DNA of 64,000 nt, taken from the NCBI RefSeq assembly GCF_002139855.1, contig NZ_CP018789.1, positions 1,364,001 through 1,428,000 of the forward strand. The letters are read 5' to 3'. A program made the position numbers and the translations under genes. Below, in pieces: positions 56,543 through 64,000 of this stretch. Numbering within the stretch: position 1 is the stretch's first letter; every line of letters begins with the position of its first letter. Source of the DNA: Campylobacter porcelli (GTDB lineage Bacteria > Campylobacterota > Campylobacteria > Campylobacterales > Campylobacteraceae). The notes under the pieces are model-generated. The model made no database searches and was not told the DNA's origin. It was given only the letters and a program-made list of their open reading frames with translations.

Positions 56543-57373
56543 CTATTTTTGGATATATTTTATATTTGCTTTTGCCTTTAACTTGTTAAAATAATCCATC
56601 ATAGCAGCCTCTCTTTCTTGCTCTATCATCGCATTTACCACGGCTTGTTCCACAGCTTCAAATGGCGGTAAAACTGATCCGTTTTTAGATATGATATAAA
56701 ATCTCTCTAACCCAACAGGGCTTTCTAAAATAGGGGTAAATTCGCCATTTTGAGTGTTATTAAAGATATATATAAGATTTGGAGCGATCTTAGATGAGCT
56801 TAAATTTAAATGCTCCTTTTTCACCCCTTTAATATCTGCTTTATAATCCTTAGCTTGTAAATTTAACGCTTCATTATCATTAGAGATATAGCGAATCAAG
56901 CTAATACTATCAAAACGCAAAAACATCCCCGCATTATTCTCATAAAATCTCCTAGCGTTTTGTGGGGTGATATTTTGGTTTGGAGCATTTAAAATACTCG
57001 CATAAAGCTTCTCTTTTTTTATCGAAATTTGCATATCCTCTCTAAGCTGCTCATCGCTCGTGCCTCTTGATTTTACCACAGATTTAAAGCTATTAACACT
57101 CATATTATTAGCTGCGGCTAATTGAGCAATTTTTTGATCTATTTCAAATTCGCTCACAGTGATATTTAATTTTTTTACTTGAGCTATCTCTAACTTATCT
57201 CTTATTAATAAATTTAACGCCTCATCTTTATTTAATTTTGTTTTATTCATCACGCTATTTAGCTCATAGGTAGTAATTGGCTCATTATCCACAGTCGCAA
57301 CTAGCCCACCTACATATCTAGCACTAGCATTAAGGGCTAAAAATAGCAAAGCAAAAATTAAATTTTTTATCAT
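56543..57373 (-). CDS. SurA-like periplasmic chaperone
   Basis: The 276-residue protein has a signal peptide (IKNLIFALLFLALNASA), a SurA-type N-domain starting GGLVATVDNEPITTYELNSV and helical peptide-binding segments. A parvulin-like region (LNLSSSKIAPNLIYIFNN, then ESPVGLERFYIISKNG) lacks clear catalytic conservation. I set the start at 57373, as a TATAAT overlaps the longer reading. It matches the C. jejuni Cj1289-type chaperone next to gltX. It should help outer-membrane protein folding with BamA. Confidence 0.88.
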   Translation of the reverse strand: MIKNLIFALLFLALNASARYVGGLVATVDNEPITTYELNSVMNKTKLNKDEALNLLIRDKLEIAQVKKLNITVSEFEIDQKIAQLAAANNMSVNSFKSVVKSRGTSDEQLREDMQISIKKEKLYASILNAPNQNITPQNARRFYENNAGMFLRFDSISLIRYISNDNEALNLQAKDYKADIKGVKKEHLNLSSSKIAPNLIYIFNNTQNGEFTPILESPVGLERFYIISKNGSVLPPFEAVEQAVVNAMIEQEREAAMMDYFNKLKAKANIKYIQK

Positions 57374-57407
57374 AATCAAACCTTTATTAAAGCAAATTTG
57401 AGCTAAA

Positions 57408-57413
57408 ATTATA
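57408..57413 (-). promoter_or_regulatory. Putative -10 box of the SurA-like gene
   Basis: TATAAT (context GGATATAATTTT) on the minus strand lies 35 bases before the ATG at 57373. It rules out the 15-residue longer start. The divergent gltX begins 33 bases to its right. Confidence 0.6.
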
Positions 57414-57445
57414 TCCAAATTTCAATAAATAATAGGATAATCATA

Positions 57446-58825
57446 ATGATAACTACAAGATTTGCTCCATCTCCAACTGGATTTTTACACATTGGCGGAC
57501 TTAGAACGGCACTATATAACTATCTTTACGCTCGTAAAAATGGTGGCAAATTTCTTCTTCGCATTGAAGATACCGATCTTAAGCGAAACTCGCAAGAGGC
57601 TACAATCGCTATTAGAGAGGCGTTTAATTGGTGTGGGCTAGATTATGATGGAAGCGTAGAGTATCAATCAAAAAGATTTGATATTTATAAAAAATATATT
57701 AATCAACTATTAGAAAGTGGCAAAGCCTATAAATGCTACACAACTCAAGATGAGTTAGCAAAGATGAGAGCTGATGCTGAAGCTAAGAAATTAAGACCAA
57801 AATATGATGGAAGATATAGAGATTTTACTGGCACTCCACCACAAGGAATTGAGCCTGTAATTCGCATAAAGGCTCCGCTTGATGGAGTGATTGAGTTTAA
57901 AGATGGAGTTAAAGGGGATATTAAATTTAATTGTAGCGATATACTAGATGATTTTATCATCGCTAGAAGTGATGGGTCGCCTACATATAATTTTTGTGTA
58001 GTTATAGATGATGCACTTATGGGGGTTTCGCATATCATTAGGGGGGACGATCATCTAAGCAACACTCCAAAGCAAATTATCTTATATGAGGCTCTTGGGT
58101 TTGAAATTCCGCAGTTTTTCCATGTGGCTATGATAAATGGAAGTGATGGGGCTAAACTAAGCAAAAGGCACGGGGCTACTGATGTTATGGAGTATAAAAA
58201 TATGGGTTATTTGCCTGAAGCACTTTTAAATTTCCTTGTGCGTTTAGGCTGGAGCCACGGCGATGATGAGATATTTAGCTTACACCAAATGATAGAGCTA
58301 TTTGACCCATATAATCTTAGCAAATCAGCCTCTACATACAATCAATCAAAATTAGAGTGGCTAAATGCGCACTATATAAAATCATTGCCATTTGAGAGAC
58401 TTGCAGATGATATGCTATATTTTGGGATAGATTTTAGAGCTATTGATAAAGGTCAAATGCTCCTAGATTTGCTAAGGGAGCGTTCAAAAACTCTCTTAGA
58501 ACTAAAAGCTTCGGCTCTTGCTATCATCAATCAACCAACAGATTATGACCAAAATGCTGTGAAAAAATTTATAAATGATGATAATAAATTACTTTTAAGC
58601 CAATTTGCTGATTTTATTAAAAGCCAAGAGATGGACGCTAAGGCTATAGAAGAGATGGTAAATGAATTTTTAGCCAAAAAAGAGAGAAAATTAAAAGATC
58701 TAGCCCAGCCAATCAGAATCGCAATAACAGGCGGTGCAGTAAGCCCTAGTATATTTGAAGTTATTGAATTTATCGGACTCGATGAGTTAAAATTAAGAAT
58801 ACAAAACTTCCTAAAATCACTATAG
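57446..58825 (+). CDS. gltX: Glutamate-tRNA ligase
   Basis: GltX charges tRNA-Glu, and in Campylobacterota one of two copies misacylates tRNA-Gln for amidation. The 459-residue protein has the HIGH-type motif APSPTGFLHIGGLRTALYNY (His15), IRGDDHLSNTPKQI and the KMSKS-type AKLSKRHGA. A C-terminal anticodon-binding region follows. Which of the two gltX copies this is cannot be told from the window. The gene ends at a strong hairpin. Confidence 0.95.
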   Translation: MITTRFAPSPTGFLHIGGLRTALYNYLYARKNGGKFLLRIEDTDLKRNSQEATIAIREAFNWCGLDYDGSVEYQSKRFDIYKKYINQLLESGKAYKCYTTQDELAKMRADAEAKKLRPKYDGRYRDFTGTPPQGIEPVIRIKAPLDGVIEFKDGVKGDIKFNCSDILDDFIIARSDGSPTYNFCVVIDDALMGVSHIIRGDDHLSNTPKQIILYEALGFEIPQFFHVAMINGSDGAKLSKRHGATDVMEYKNMGYLPEALLNFLVRLGWSHGDDEIFSLHQMIELFDPYNLSKSASTYNQSKLEWLNAHYIKSLPFERLADDMLYFGIDFRAIDKGQMLLDLLRERSKTLLELKASALAIINQPTDYDQNAVKKFINDDNKLLLSQFADFIKSQEMDAKAIEEMVNEFLAKKERKLKDLAQPIRIAITGGAVSPSIFEVIEFIGLDELKLRIQNFLKSL

Positions 58826-58828
58826 ACA

Positions 58829-58856
58829 AAGCTAGAGTTAAAAGCTCTAGCTTTTT
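58829..58856 (+). terminator. Terminator of gltX
   Basis: AAGCTAGAG/CTCTAGCTT forms a 9-bp stem with a 7-base loop (58829-58853), followed by TTT, 4 bases after the gltX stop. Confidence 0.8.
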
Positions 58857-58957
58857 AAAAATAGCCAAATTTACCGCTTAATTTACAAAAAGTAACACCT
58901 AAATAATAAATTTTATCTATTATTAAAGTATTTACCTCCTATCAAATAAATTTAGGT

Positions 58958-58963
58958 TATAAT
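58958..58963 (+). promoter_or_regulatory. Putative -10 box of the malic enzyme gene
   Basis: TATAAT (context GGTTATAATTAA) lies 43 bases before the ATG at 59007, with an AAGGAAA ribosome binding site between. Confidence 0.55.
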
Positions 58964-59006
58964 TAAATATTATTTAAAAATTTAAAGTTAAATTTAAGGA
59001 AATACC

Positions 59007-60254
59007 ATGAGTTTAAAGCAAAAAGCTCTTGACTATCATATAGGTGGCAAGATAGAAATCAATGTCAAAAAACCTTGCGTTAGCGCTGAAGATTTAAGCC
59101 TTGCATACTCTCCAGGGGTGGCTGAGCCTTGCATGGAGATAAATAACGATAACGAACTATCCTATAAATACACAAACAAAGGCAACCTAGTAGCAGTAAT
59201 CACCGATAGCACGGCGGTTTTAGGCCTTGGCGATATCGGTGCAGTAGCTGGAAAGCCTGTAATGGAGGGCAAATCTGTTTTGTTTAAAAAATTTGCCAAT
59301 GTAGATGCTTTTGATATTGAACTTGGTGAGAAAGACCCAGATAAAATAGTTGAAATCTGCAAAGCCCTAGCCCCAACTTTTGGCGGTATAAATTTAGAAG
59401 ATATAGCTGCGCCAAAGTGCTTTTATATAGAAAAAAAGCTCCAAGAGAGCGTAAATATCCCAGTTATGCACGATGATCAGCACGGCACTGCCATCATCAC
59501 TACTGCTGGCTTGCTTAATGCTTTAGAGATAAATGGAAAAGATATATCTAAGATTAAAGTTGTAGTAAGCGGTAGCGGAGCAGCCGGAATAGCGTGTGCG
59601 AAAATGTATCAAAGCGTAGGGGTTAAAAATATAATTATGTGCGATAGCAAGGGGGTTATACACTCAAAAAGAGATGATTTAACCGAGCAAAAAAGAGAAT
59701 TTGCCATAGATACAGATGATAGAACTTTAAGCGACGCATTAAGGGGTGCTGATATGTTTTTAGGTCTTTCAAAAGCCAAACTTCTAAGCCACGATATGGT
59801 AAAAAGCATGGCTAGTAACCCAATCATATTTGCTCTAGCTAATCCAGAACCTGAAATTAGACCAGAAGTAGCCTATGCGATAAGAGATGATATTATAATA
59901 GGCACAGGAAGAAGCGACTACCCAAATCAGGTAAATAATGTCTTAGGCTTTCCATTTATCTTTCGTGGCGCACTTGATGTAAGAGCGACAAAAATTACTG
60001 AAAATATGAAAATTGCCGCCGCACAAGCCCTAGCTAAACTAGCTAAAGAGAGCGTTTCTAGCGAAGTTTGTAAAGCCTATAATGTAAGCGAAATTAAATT
60101 TGGCAAAGATTATATAATCCCAAAACCATTTGATCCTAGAGTTTTATTCACAGTTGCTCCAGCTGTAGCAAAAGCTGCCGTAGAAGATGGGGTGGCATTG
60201 GTAAAAGAGTTTGATGAGGCCTCTTACATACAAAAGCTTAAAAAATTATTTTAA
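59007..60254 (+). CDS. NAD(P)-dependent malic enzyme
   Basis: Malic enzyme decarboxylates malate to pyruvate. The 415-residue short form has the start [14 protein letters not shown] with a catalytic Tyr, [15 protein letters not shown], the metal-ligand segment [14 protein letters not shown], and the Rossmann [15 protein letters not shown]. There is no phosphotransacetylase fusion. Cofactor preference is not readable. Its position near gltX and mqnA recalls the C. jejuni arrangement, from memory. Confidence 0.94.
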   Translation: MSLKQKALDYHIGGKIEINVKKPCVSAEDLSLAYSPGVAEPCMEINNDNELSYKYTNKGNLVAVITDSTAVLGLGDIGAVAGKPVMEGKSVLFKKFANVDAFDIELGEKDPDKIVEICKALAPTFGGINLEDIAAPKCFYIEKKLQESVNIPVMHDDQHGTAIITTAGLLNALEINGKDISKIKVVVSGSGAAGIACAKMYQSVGVKNIIMCDSKGVIHSKRDDLTEQKREFAIDTDDRTLSDALRGADMFLGLSKAKLLSHDMVKSMASNPIIFALANPEPEIRPEVAYAIRDDIIIGTGRSDYPNQVNNVLGFPFIFRGALDVRATKITENMKIAAAQALAKLAKESVSSEVCKAYNVSEIKFGKDYIIPKPFDPRVLFTVAPAVAKAAVEDGVALVKEFDEASYIQKLKKLF

Positions 60255-60268
60255 TTAAAAAATTAATA

Positions 60269-60293
60269 ATAGCCATCTAAATTTGATGGCTAT
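60269..60293 (+). terminator. Hairpin after the malic enzyme gene
   Basis: ATAGCCATC/GATGGCTAT forms a 9-bp stem with a 7-base loop 15 bases after the stop. The plus strand lacks a T run; the minus strand continues into a T-rich run, so it may act for the convergent DUF411 gene as well. Confidence 0.6.
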
Positions 60294-60412
60294 ACTCAAA
60301 ATAAAATCAAATTTATACAATTTAAATTACTAATTTATAGCTTTTATCGGCTTTTTAGTAAATCAATAGCATTTAAATAACTGATATTTAAGCCTTTAAA
60401 TTTGCTAAAAAT

Positions 60413-60853
60413 TTAAATCTTTTTATCGCCTATATAATAACCAAAAAGCTCACTTGAGCCATCTTTTTTCATTAAAATTACTGGATATTTCTCTGGTGCT
60501 CCTTGCTCCATTCCAGGACTTCCCATAGGCATACCAGGGGCTGAAATTCCTATCACGCCATCAGGTTTATTTTCTAGTAGCCAAGCCACAGCACTACTAG
60601 GCACATGACCCTCAATAGCATAGCCATCGATAACGCCGGTATGACAACTTTGATACTGAGATTTGATATCTAGACTCTCTTTGATTTTCATAAAATCCTC
60701 TTTAGCATAAGAGTTGATTTTATAGCCATTTTTCTCCATATAGCTCTCCCAAAGCTCACAACAACCACAAACTGGAGACTTATAAACATCAATTACCTTA
60801 TCTTGTGCCAACATAGGTAGAGCCAAAGCAAGAGCAAATATATATTTTTTCAT
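60413..60853 (-). CDS. DUF411 metal-binding protein
   Basis: The 146-residue protein has a signal peptide (MKKYIFALALALPMLAQ) and the DUF411 pattern: YKSPVCGCCELWESYM with Cys29, Cys31 and Cys32, YQSCHTGVI, and GHVPSSAVAWLL. A Met-rich PGMPMGSPGMEQ follows. DUF411 proteins are linked to copper resistance or chaperoning, and the Met/Cys content supports copper. An AAGGAAAA site precedes the ATG. Confidence 0.9.
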   Translation of the reverse strand: MKKYIFALALALPMLAQDKVIDVYKSPVCGCCELWESYMEKNGYKINSYAKEDFMKIKESLDIKSQYQSCHTGVIDGYAIEGHVPSSAVAWLLENKPDGVIGISAPGMPMGSPGMEQGAPEKYPVILMKKDGSSELFGYYIGDKKI

Positions 60854-60922
60854 CTTTTTTCCTTTTGGATTTTTTATCTTTATAATAATACTTTTTTATA
60901 GTAAATAGATACTAAAGCCATT

Positions 60923-62107
60923 TTACGCCCAAATTCTAAGCGGTTTTGGGTAAAATTTATCTTTATCATCTATTAAATTATCCTTATTTTGTATAAATCT
61001 AGTGTATTGTTGATTTTGATAAGAGTTTTTATCGCTATCTCGCCAATAGTACTCTTTGGTTGTTTTATCAAATACATTATTAAAACCAAAATTTGTAGTG
61101 TGTGGATAGCTAGATAACTCTTCTAGTCTATAATTCCCATCAACCCCTTGCTTAGCATAAGCAATCCCAAGTAATCCATTAAAAGCTCCTGAATTTGAAT
61201 TTATATCTATCCAGCCATCTTCATCAGCTAGTTTTGAAAGCTCGTTTAAGTCATTTTGAGTAAGGCTCTCATATCTTACTTCAGCTTTAAAAATAGAGTA
61301 TGGATTATAATCTTTTAGCAATTCTAAAGAGCGTTCATAACCTTCTATCGTTCCATAATTATCTTTTTGAGCTTCAAGTTTTTTTAAGGCATTGCTCTTG
61401 CTATCTATAAAATCTTTTAAATTTATACTATCAACTACTTCGCTGAGTTTTTTGATAATCTCATTTCCATCTTTATCATAAGCTCTTATTTTTAATTTAT
61501 CGAAGTAGTCATCATTTTTATCTACAAATCCATTTCCATCACTATCAAATCTAAAAAGTTGTGAATTTGAGCTAAAGCTTCCAACCCCTAATCTATCATT
61601 ATCTCCAGCTAAATCTAAAAATAGCTCTGCTTTACCAAATTTAGTATCAATTAAATTTGAGTTTGCGTAGGAGTTTAGGTAGTACTCTTGTGGGATTTTA
61701 CCATATCTATAATAATTATCATTAAAAAAATATCCACTATCAAATGTTGGATACTCAACATTCTCTATGGTCGCAGTGTGTTCTTTTGCTTCTGATATAC
61801 CTTTTATATCTGACACACCAAATGTTGAATTATACAAAGCACCATCTAAAATACTCTTTGTTTGTCTAGCGATAAATTCATCTAATGCTGCTTCTTTGGT
61901 ATGTGTTTTTGTGTGATATTTTTGGACTATATTTATGTCTCCGTAAGATCCTGCATGATAATCATAATACTCTATTTTTCTACCAAATCTATCAGTGTTT
62001 TCATCTTGTTTTATTTGCTCTGTTTGAGCGAAATTTAGCTCTATTTTTGGCAATTTTTGATTAATTTGAATTTGAAATGTATTTGATGATAGTGAGCTAA
62101 TATTCAT
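60923..62107 (-). CDS. EF-hand-type protein of unknown function
   Basis: The 394-residue protein has no signal peptide. Its Ser-rich N-terminus (MNISSLSSNTFQIQINQ) resembles that of several Campylobacter proteins of unknown role. A calcium-binding loop fits residues 188-199: Asp188, Asp190, Asn192, Gly193, Val195, Asp199 (FDSDGNGFVDKND). A second DKDGNE stretch is at 211-216. The rest is Tyr-, Asn- and Asp-rich. It has an AAAGG ribosome binding site. I recognise no family; secreted effector or surface protein is speculative. Confidence 0.75.
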   Translation of the reverse strand: MNISSLSSNTFQIQINQKLPKIELNFAQTEQIKQDENTDRFGRKIEYYDYHAGSYGDINIVQKYHTKTHTKEAALDEFIARQTKSILDGALYNSTFGVSDIKGISEAKEHTATIENVEYPTFDSGYFFNDNYYRYGKIPQEYYLNSYANSNLIDTKFGKAELFLDLAGDNDRLGVGSFSSNSQLFRFDSDGNGFVDKNDDYFDKLKIRAYDKDGNEIIKKLSEVVDSINLKDFIDSKSNALKKLEAQKDNYGTIEGYERSLELLKDYNPYSIFKAEVRYESLTQNDLNELSKLADEDGWIDINSNSGAFNGLLGIAYAKQGVDGNYRLEELSSYPHTTNFGFNNVFDKTTKEYYWRDSDKNSYQNQQYTRFIQNKDNLIDDKDKFYPKPLRIWA

Positions 62108-62129
62108 TTTATAACCTTTCTTGCGTTAA

Positions 62130-62154
62130 GCTTTAGGCGAATTAATCGCCCAAA
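62130..62154 (-). terminator. Hairpin after the decayed gene
   Basis: On the minus strand, CTTTGGGCGA and TCGCCTAAAG form a 10-bp stem with one mismatch around a 5-base loop. It follows the stop at 62159 and precedes the ribosome binding site of the EF-hand gene. There is no long T run. Confidence 0.4.
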
Positions 62155-62158
62155 GTTA

Positions 62159-62400
62159 ATTAATATGCCCTAATATCGGCAACTATAACATTATTATTGC
62201 CATCTACATAAACTCTAAGTTCACCATTATCAAAATAATTTGTAGCACCAGACAGATCTGAAAGTATTTTATTTATCAAATTTCCATCTATAACAAGCGA
62301 CATATCACTTTGATACATAGCTCTATTGATAATATATATCTTAGAATCCCAAAAATCCTACATAGCATTTACTTTAGTAATTAGATTATCTACTATTTTT
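62159..62400 (-). pseudogene. Decayed C-terminal gene fragment
   Basis: The minus-strand frame reads DFWDSKIYIINRAMYQSDMS and on to GNNNVIVADIRAY before a TAA, but an in-frame TAG at about 62358 cuts it and no start with a ribosome binding site is present. It looks like the tail of a larger lost gene. Because it precedes the EF-hand gene in the same orientation, it may be a degraded relative or partner. Confidence 0.45.
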
Positions 62401-62434
62401 GAATTTTAGATATTGTTTGTAAATCGGCAACTAT
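62174..62434 (-). repeat. Direct repeat of a decayed C-terminal coding end
   Basis: ATCGGCAACTAT occurs at 62174-62185 and again at 62423-62434, with similar flanks. On the minus strand both encode N-N-x-I-V-A-D, followed by different ends. This suggests two tandem copies of a gene end, both decayed. The region 62,400-62,500 otherwise has no ORF. Confidence 0.55.
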
Positions 62435-62513
62435 TAAATTATTTTAATATATTTTTAGTATATTTTATAATGAAGTTATTTGATTAAAACTCTAAAATTA
62501 AGCGAATTTAGAG

Positions 62514-62519
62514 TATAAT
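62514..62519 (+). promoter_or_regulatory. Putative -10 box of mqnA
   Basis: TATAAT (context GAGTATAATCAA) lies 87 bases before the mqnA ATG, leaving a leader of about 80 bases. A short CCAG/CTGG hairpin lies in the leader; I do not recognise a riboswitch. Confidence 0.5.
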
Positions 62520-62606
62520 CAATATATTTAATAAAAATTTAAGCCATAAAGGCTATATCCAGAGCTTAAAACACTGGAGATACAAGAAATTATAAAAGGT
62601 ATAAAT

Positions 62607-63281
62607 ATGCTATTTGGCAAGATTGATTATCTAAATTTACTCCCATTTCATGTATTTTTAAAACGCTATCCATTAAGCAATCAAGTAAAAAAATCAATTG
62701 AATTTAAAAAAGGAACCCCCGCTAAACTCTCTCAAGCCTTAAATAAAAGGCAGATTGACGCAGCCATCATCTCAAGTATAGAAAGCAGAAATCCAAAATA
62801 TAAAAAGCTAAATTTAGGTATATGCTCTAATGGTGCGGTAAAATCCGTTTTGGTGCGTAAAAATAGCGCTAAAATGCTAGATCCAGCTTCAAAAAGCTCA
62901 AATATGCTAAGCAAAATTTTAGAGCTAGATGGAGAGGTGATAATAGGCGATGAAGCATTAAGGCAATATATAAAAGATGGTAGGGATAAATTTTATGATA
63001 TGGGTGAGATTTGGCAGCAAAAAACTGGATTGCCTTTTGTTTTTGGGCTATTTTGTTGTAATAAAAATCAAAATTTGTATAAAAAAATTATTAATCAATT
63101 CTTAAAGCAAAAAATAAAGATACCAAAATACATACTCAACGAATATTCAAAAAGTAGAAATATCGCTCCAAATATGATTTTATGGTATTTAGAGCATATT
63201 AGCTATAATATAAAATTTAAGGAAAAACGAGCACTAAAAAAGTTTATTTCACTAGCAAAAAAGTATAATTTTCAGCCATAA
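62607..63281 (+). CDS. mqnA: Chorismate dehydratase MqnA
   Basis: MqnA removes water from chorismate to give 3-enolpyruvylbenzoate, the first step of the futalosine menaquinone pathway. The 224-residue periplasmic-binding-protein fold starts GKIDYLNLLPFHVFL and has SQALNKRQIDAAIISSIES and the C-terminal TGLPFVFGLFCC. An AAAGG site precedes the ATG. The length is normal for Campylobacter. The downstream gene is gdhA. Confidence 0.92.
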   Translation: MLFGKIDYLNLLPFHVFLKRYPLSNQVKKSIEFKKGTPAKLSQALNKRQIDAAIISSIESRNPKYKKLNLGICSNGAVKSVLVRKNSAKMLDPASKSSNMLSKILELDGEVIIGDEALRQYIKDGRDKFYDMGEIWQQKTGLPFVFGLFCCNKNQNLYKKIINQFLKQKIKIPKYILNEYSKSRNIAPNMILWYLEHISYNIKFKEKRALKKFISLAKKYNFQP

Positions 63282-63360
63282 AGTGAGTAAATTTGTAACA
63301 ATACAGACAAAAAATATCCTAACTTTTTCTATATTAAGATTAAATTTAAGATAAATTAAA

Positions 63361-63366
63361 TATAAT
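63361..63366 (+). promoter_or_regulatory. Putative -10 box of gdhA
   Basis: TATAAT (context AAATATAATCCA) lies 34 bases before the ATG at 63400, with TAGGAG between them. Confidence 0.55.
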
Positions 63367-63399
63367 CCAACTACAAACATTTTCACAATAGGAGTTACG

Positions 63400-64000
63400 A
63401 TGTCAGTACATGAGTATATCAACCAAACACTTGAAAATATCAAAAAGTCAAGTCCTGGTCAAACAACATTTTTACAAGCAGCAACAGAGGTTTTACATAC
63501 TTTAGAGCCACTTTTAGAAAAAGAAAAAAAGTATCTTGATCACAAAATTATAGATCGCATTGTAATGCCTGAGAGAACTACGATGTTTCGTGTAACATAC
63601 ATGAATGACAAAAATGAACCTTGCTCACACTTTGGGTATCGTGTAGAGTTTAACTCTGCTCTTGGCCCGTATAAAGGTGGTTTGAGATTTCATCCTTCAG
63701 TATGCTTAGATATAATCAAATTTCTTGGTTTTGAGCAAATTTTTAAAAATTCGCTTACTGGACTTAATATGGGTGGCGGCAAAGGTGGTGCTAATTTCGA
63801 CCCTAAAGGCAAAAGCGATGGCGAGATTATGAGATTTTGTCAAGCTTTTATGAATGAATTATATAAATTAATCGGCGATGTAAAAGATGTCCCAGCTGGC
63901 GATATTGGCGTTGGTGGTCGTGAGATCGGCTATATGTTTGGTCAATATAAAAAATTAACAAATCGCTTTGATGGTGCTTTGACTGGTAAAGGTCTAGACT
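63400..64000 (+). CDS. gdhA: Glutamate dehydrogenase (5' part; runs off the window)
   Basis: Glutamate dehydrogenase makes glutamate from 2-oxoglutarate and ammonia with NADPH. About 200 codons are visible. The catalytic-domain motifs are present: [47 protein letters not shown] with the catalytic Lys, and [19 protein letters not shown]. These match the hexameric NADP-dependent type. A TAGGAG site precedes the ATG. From memory C. jejuni lacks this gene, so it helps place the species elsewhere in Campylobacter. Confidence 0.95.
   Translation, partial: MSVHEYINQTLENIKKSSPGQTTFLQAATEVLHTLEPLLEKEKKYLDHKIIDRIVMPERTTMFRVTYMNDKNEPCSHFGYRVEFNSALGPYKGGLRFHPSVCLDIIKFLGFEQIFKNSLTGLNMGGGKGGANFDPKGKSDGEIMRFCQAFMNELYKLIGDVKDVPAGDIGVGGREIGYMFGQYKKLTNRFDGALTGKGLD

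Noticed and set aside
57374-57418. Upstream start for the SurA-like protein
   Set aside because: The extension crosses a TATAAT, and the shorter reading begins directly with a signal peptide.
62520-62606. Riboswitch in the mqnA leader
   Set aside because: Only a short CCAG/CTGG hairpin is seen, with no conserved aptamer pattern that I recognise.
1-64000. CRISPR arrays, rRNA operons, tRNA genes or complete insertion sequences
   Set aside because: I saw no regularly spaced repeats, rRNA-like stretches, convincing tRNA cloverleafs or transposase genes, but short tRNAs are hard to exclude by eye.

Overview
The window reads as chromosome of a Campylobacter species, probably not C. jejuni or C. 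coli. It is AT-rich and densely packed, with genes overlapping by a few bases. It carries the Campylobacterota set of FlhF/FlhG/FliA flagellar regulation, PflA, a Csd4/Pgp1-type cell-shape peptidase, CosR, futalosine-pathway genes (mqnA, a UbiA/MqnP prenyltransferase, an MqnX-like hydrolase) and LpxC. Much local gene order matches what I recall from C. jejuni, but the blocks are rearranged relative to one another, and a glutamate dehydrogenase gene is present at the right edge.

Layout. 1-5.7 kb, minus strand: fliM (partial), fliA, a small membrane protein, flhG, flhF, folK, an M24 peptidase and aroQ, linked by TGATG-type overlaps. 6.2-8.9 kb, plus strand: MqnX-like amidohydrolase, sppA and a MOSC protein. 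9-11.25 kb is the only clearly accessory patch: a synthetase-only RelA/SpoT-domain gene, a possible 23-residue ORF, a gene frameshifted in an A tract and a decayed Mu-like phage head gene. 11.26-13.3 kb: one flagellin gene with a sigma-28 promoter and a C9 tract just upstream. 13.3-24.6 kb, minus strand: mnmA, a cupin, a LOG-family gene, ribD, then the rimP-rbfA-infB-ylxR translation block, thrB, tsaB, lpxC, an M23 peptidase and tyrA. 24.7-27 kb: bamA (plus).

27-34.7 kb, minus: ppx/gppA, a histidine kinase, cosR, folB, the lipid block plsY-fabH-plsX-rpmF-DUF177, ndk and a ferredoxin with a Fur-like site. 34.8-44.7 kb: motB-motA, polA, rsmE, two small membrane or lipoproteins, queD-queE, moaA, two unknown genes and a UbiA-type prenyltransferase. 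44.8-53 kb: miaA (plus), then pflA, tsaD, pgp1/csd4, dxr, cdsA and two unknown small genes (minus). 53-57 kb: a 2-hydroxyacid dehydrogenase, yajQ, a DsbA-like protein, a HemN-like radical SAM protein (plus) and a SurA-like chaperone (minus). 57.4-64 kb: gltX, malic enzyme, a DUF411 copper-type protein, an EF-hand protein of unknown function with decayed sequence beside it, mqnA and the 5' part of gdhA.

Most of the window is conserved core. I see no tRNA, rRNA, CRISPR array, complete insertion sequence or intact prophage. The points most worth following are the alarmone-synthetase-like gene in phage debris, the homopolymer next to the flagellin promoter, a CosR orthologue that keeps a canonical phospho-acceptor Asp beside a kinase gene, and the 23-residue ORF. 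None is proven to be a new system.
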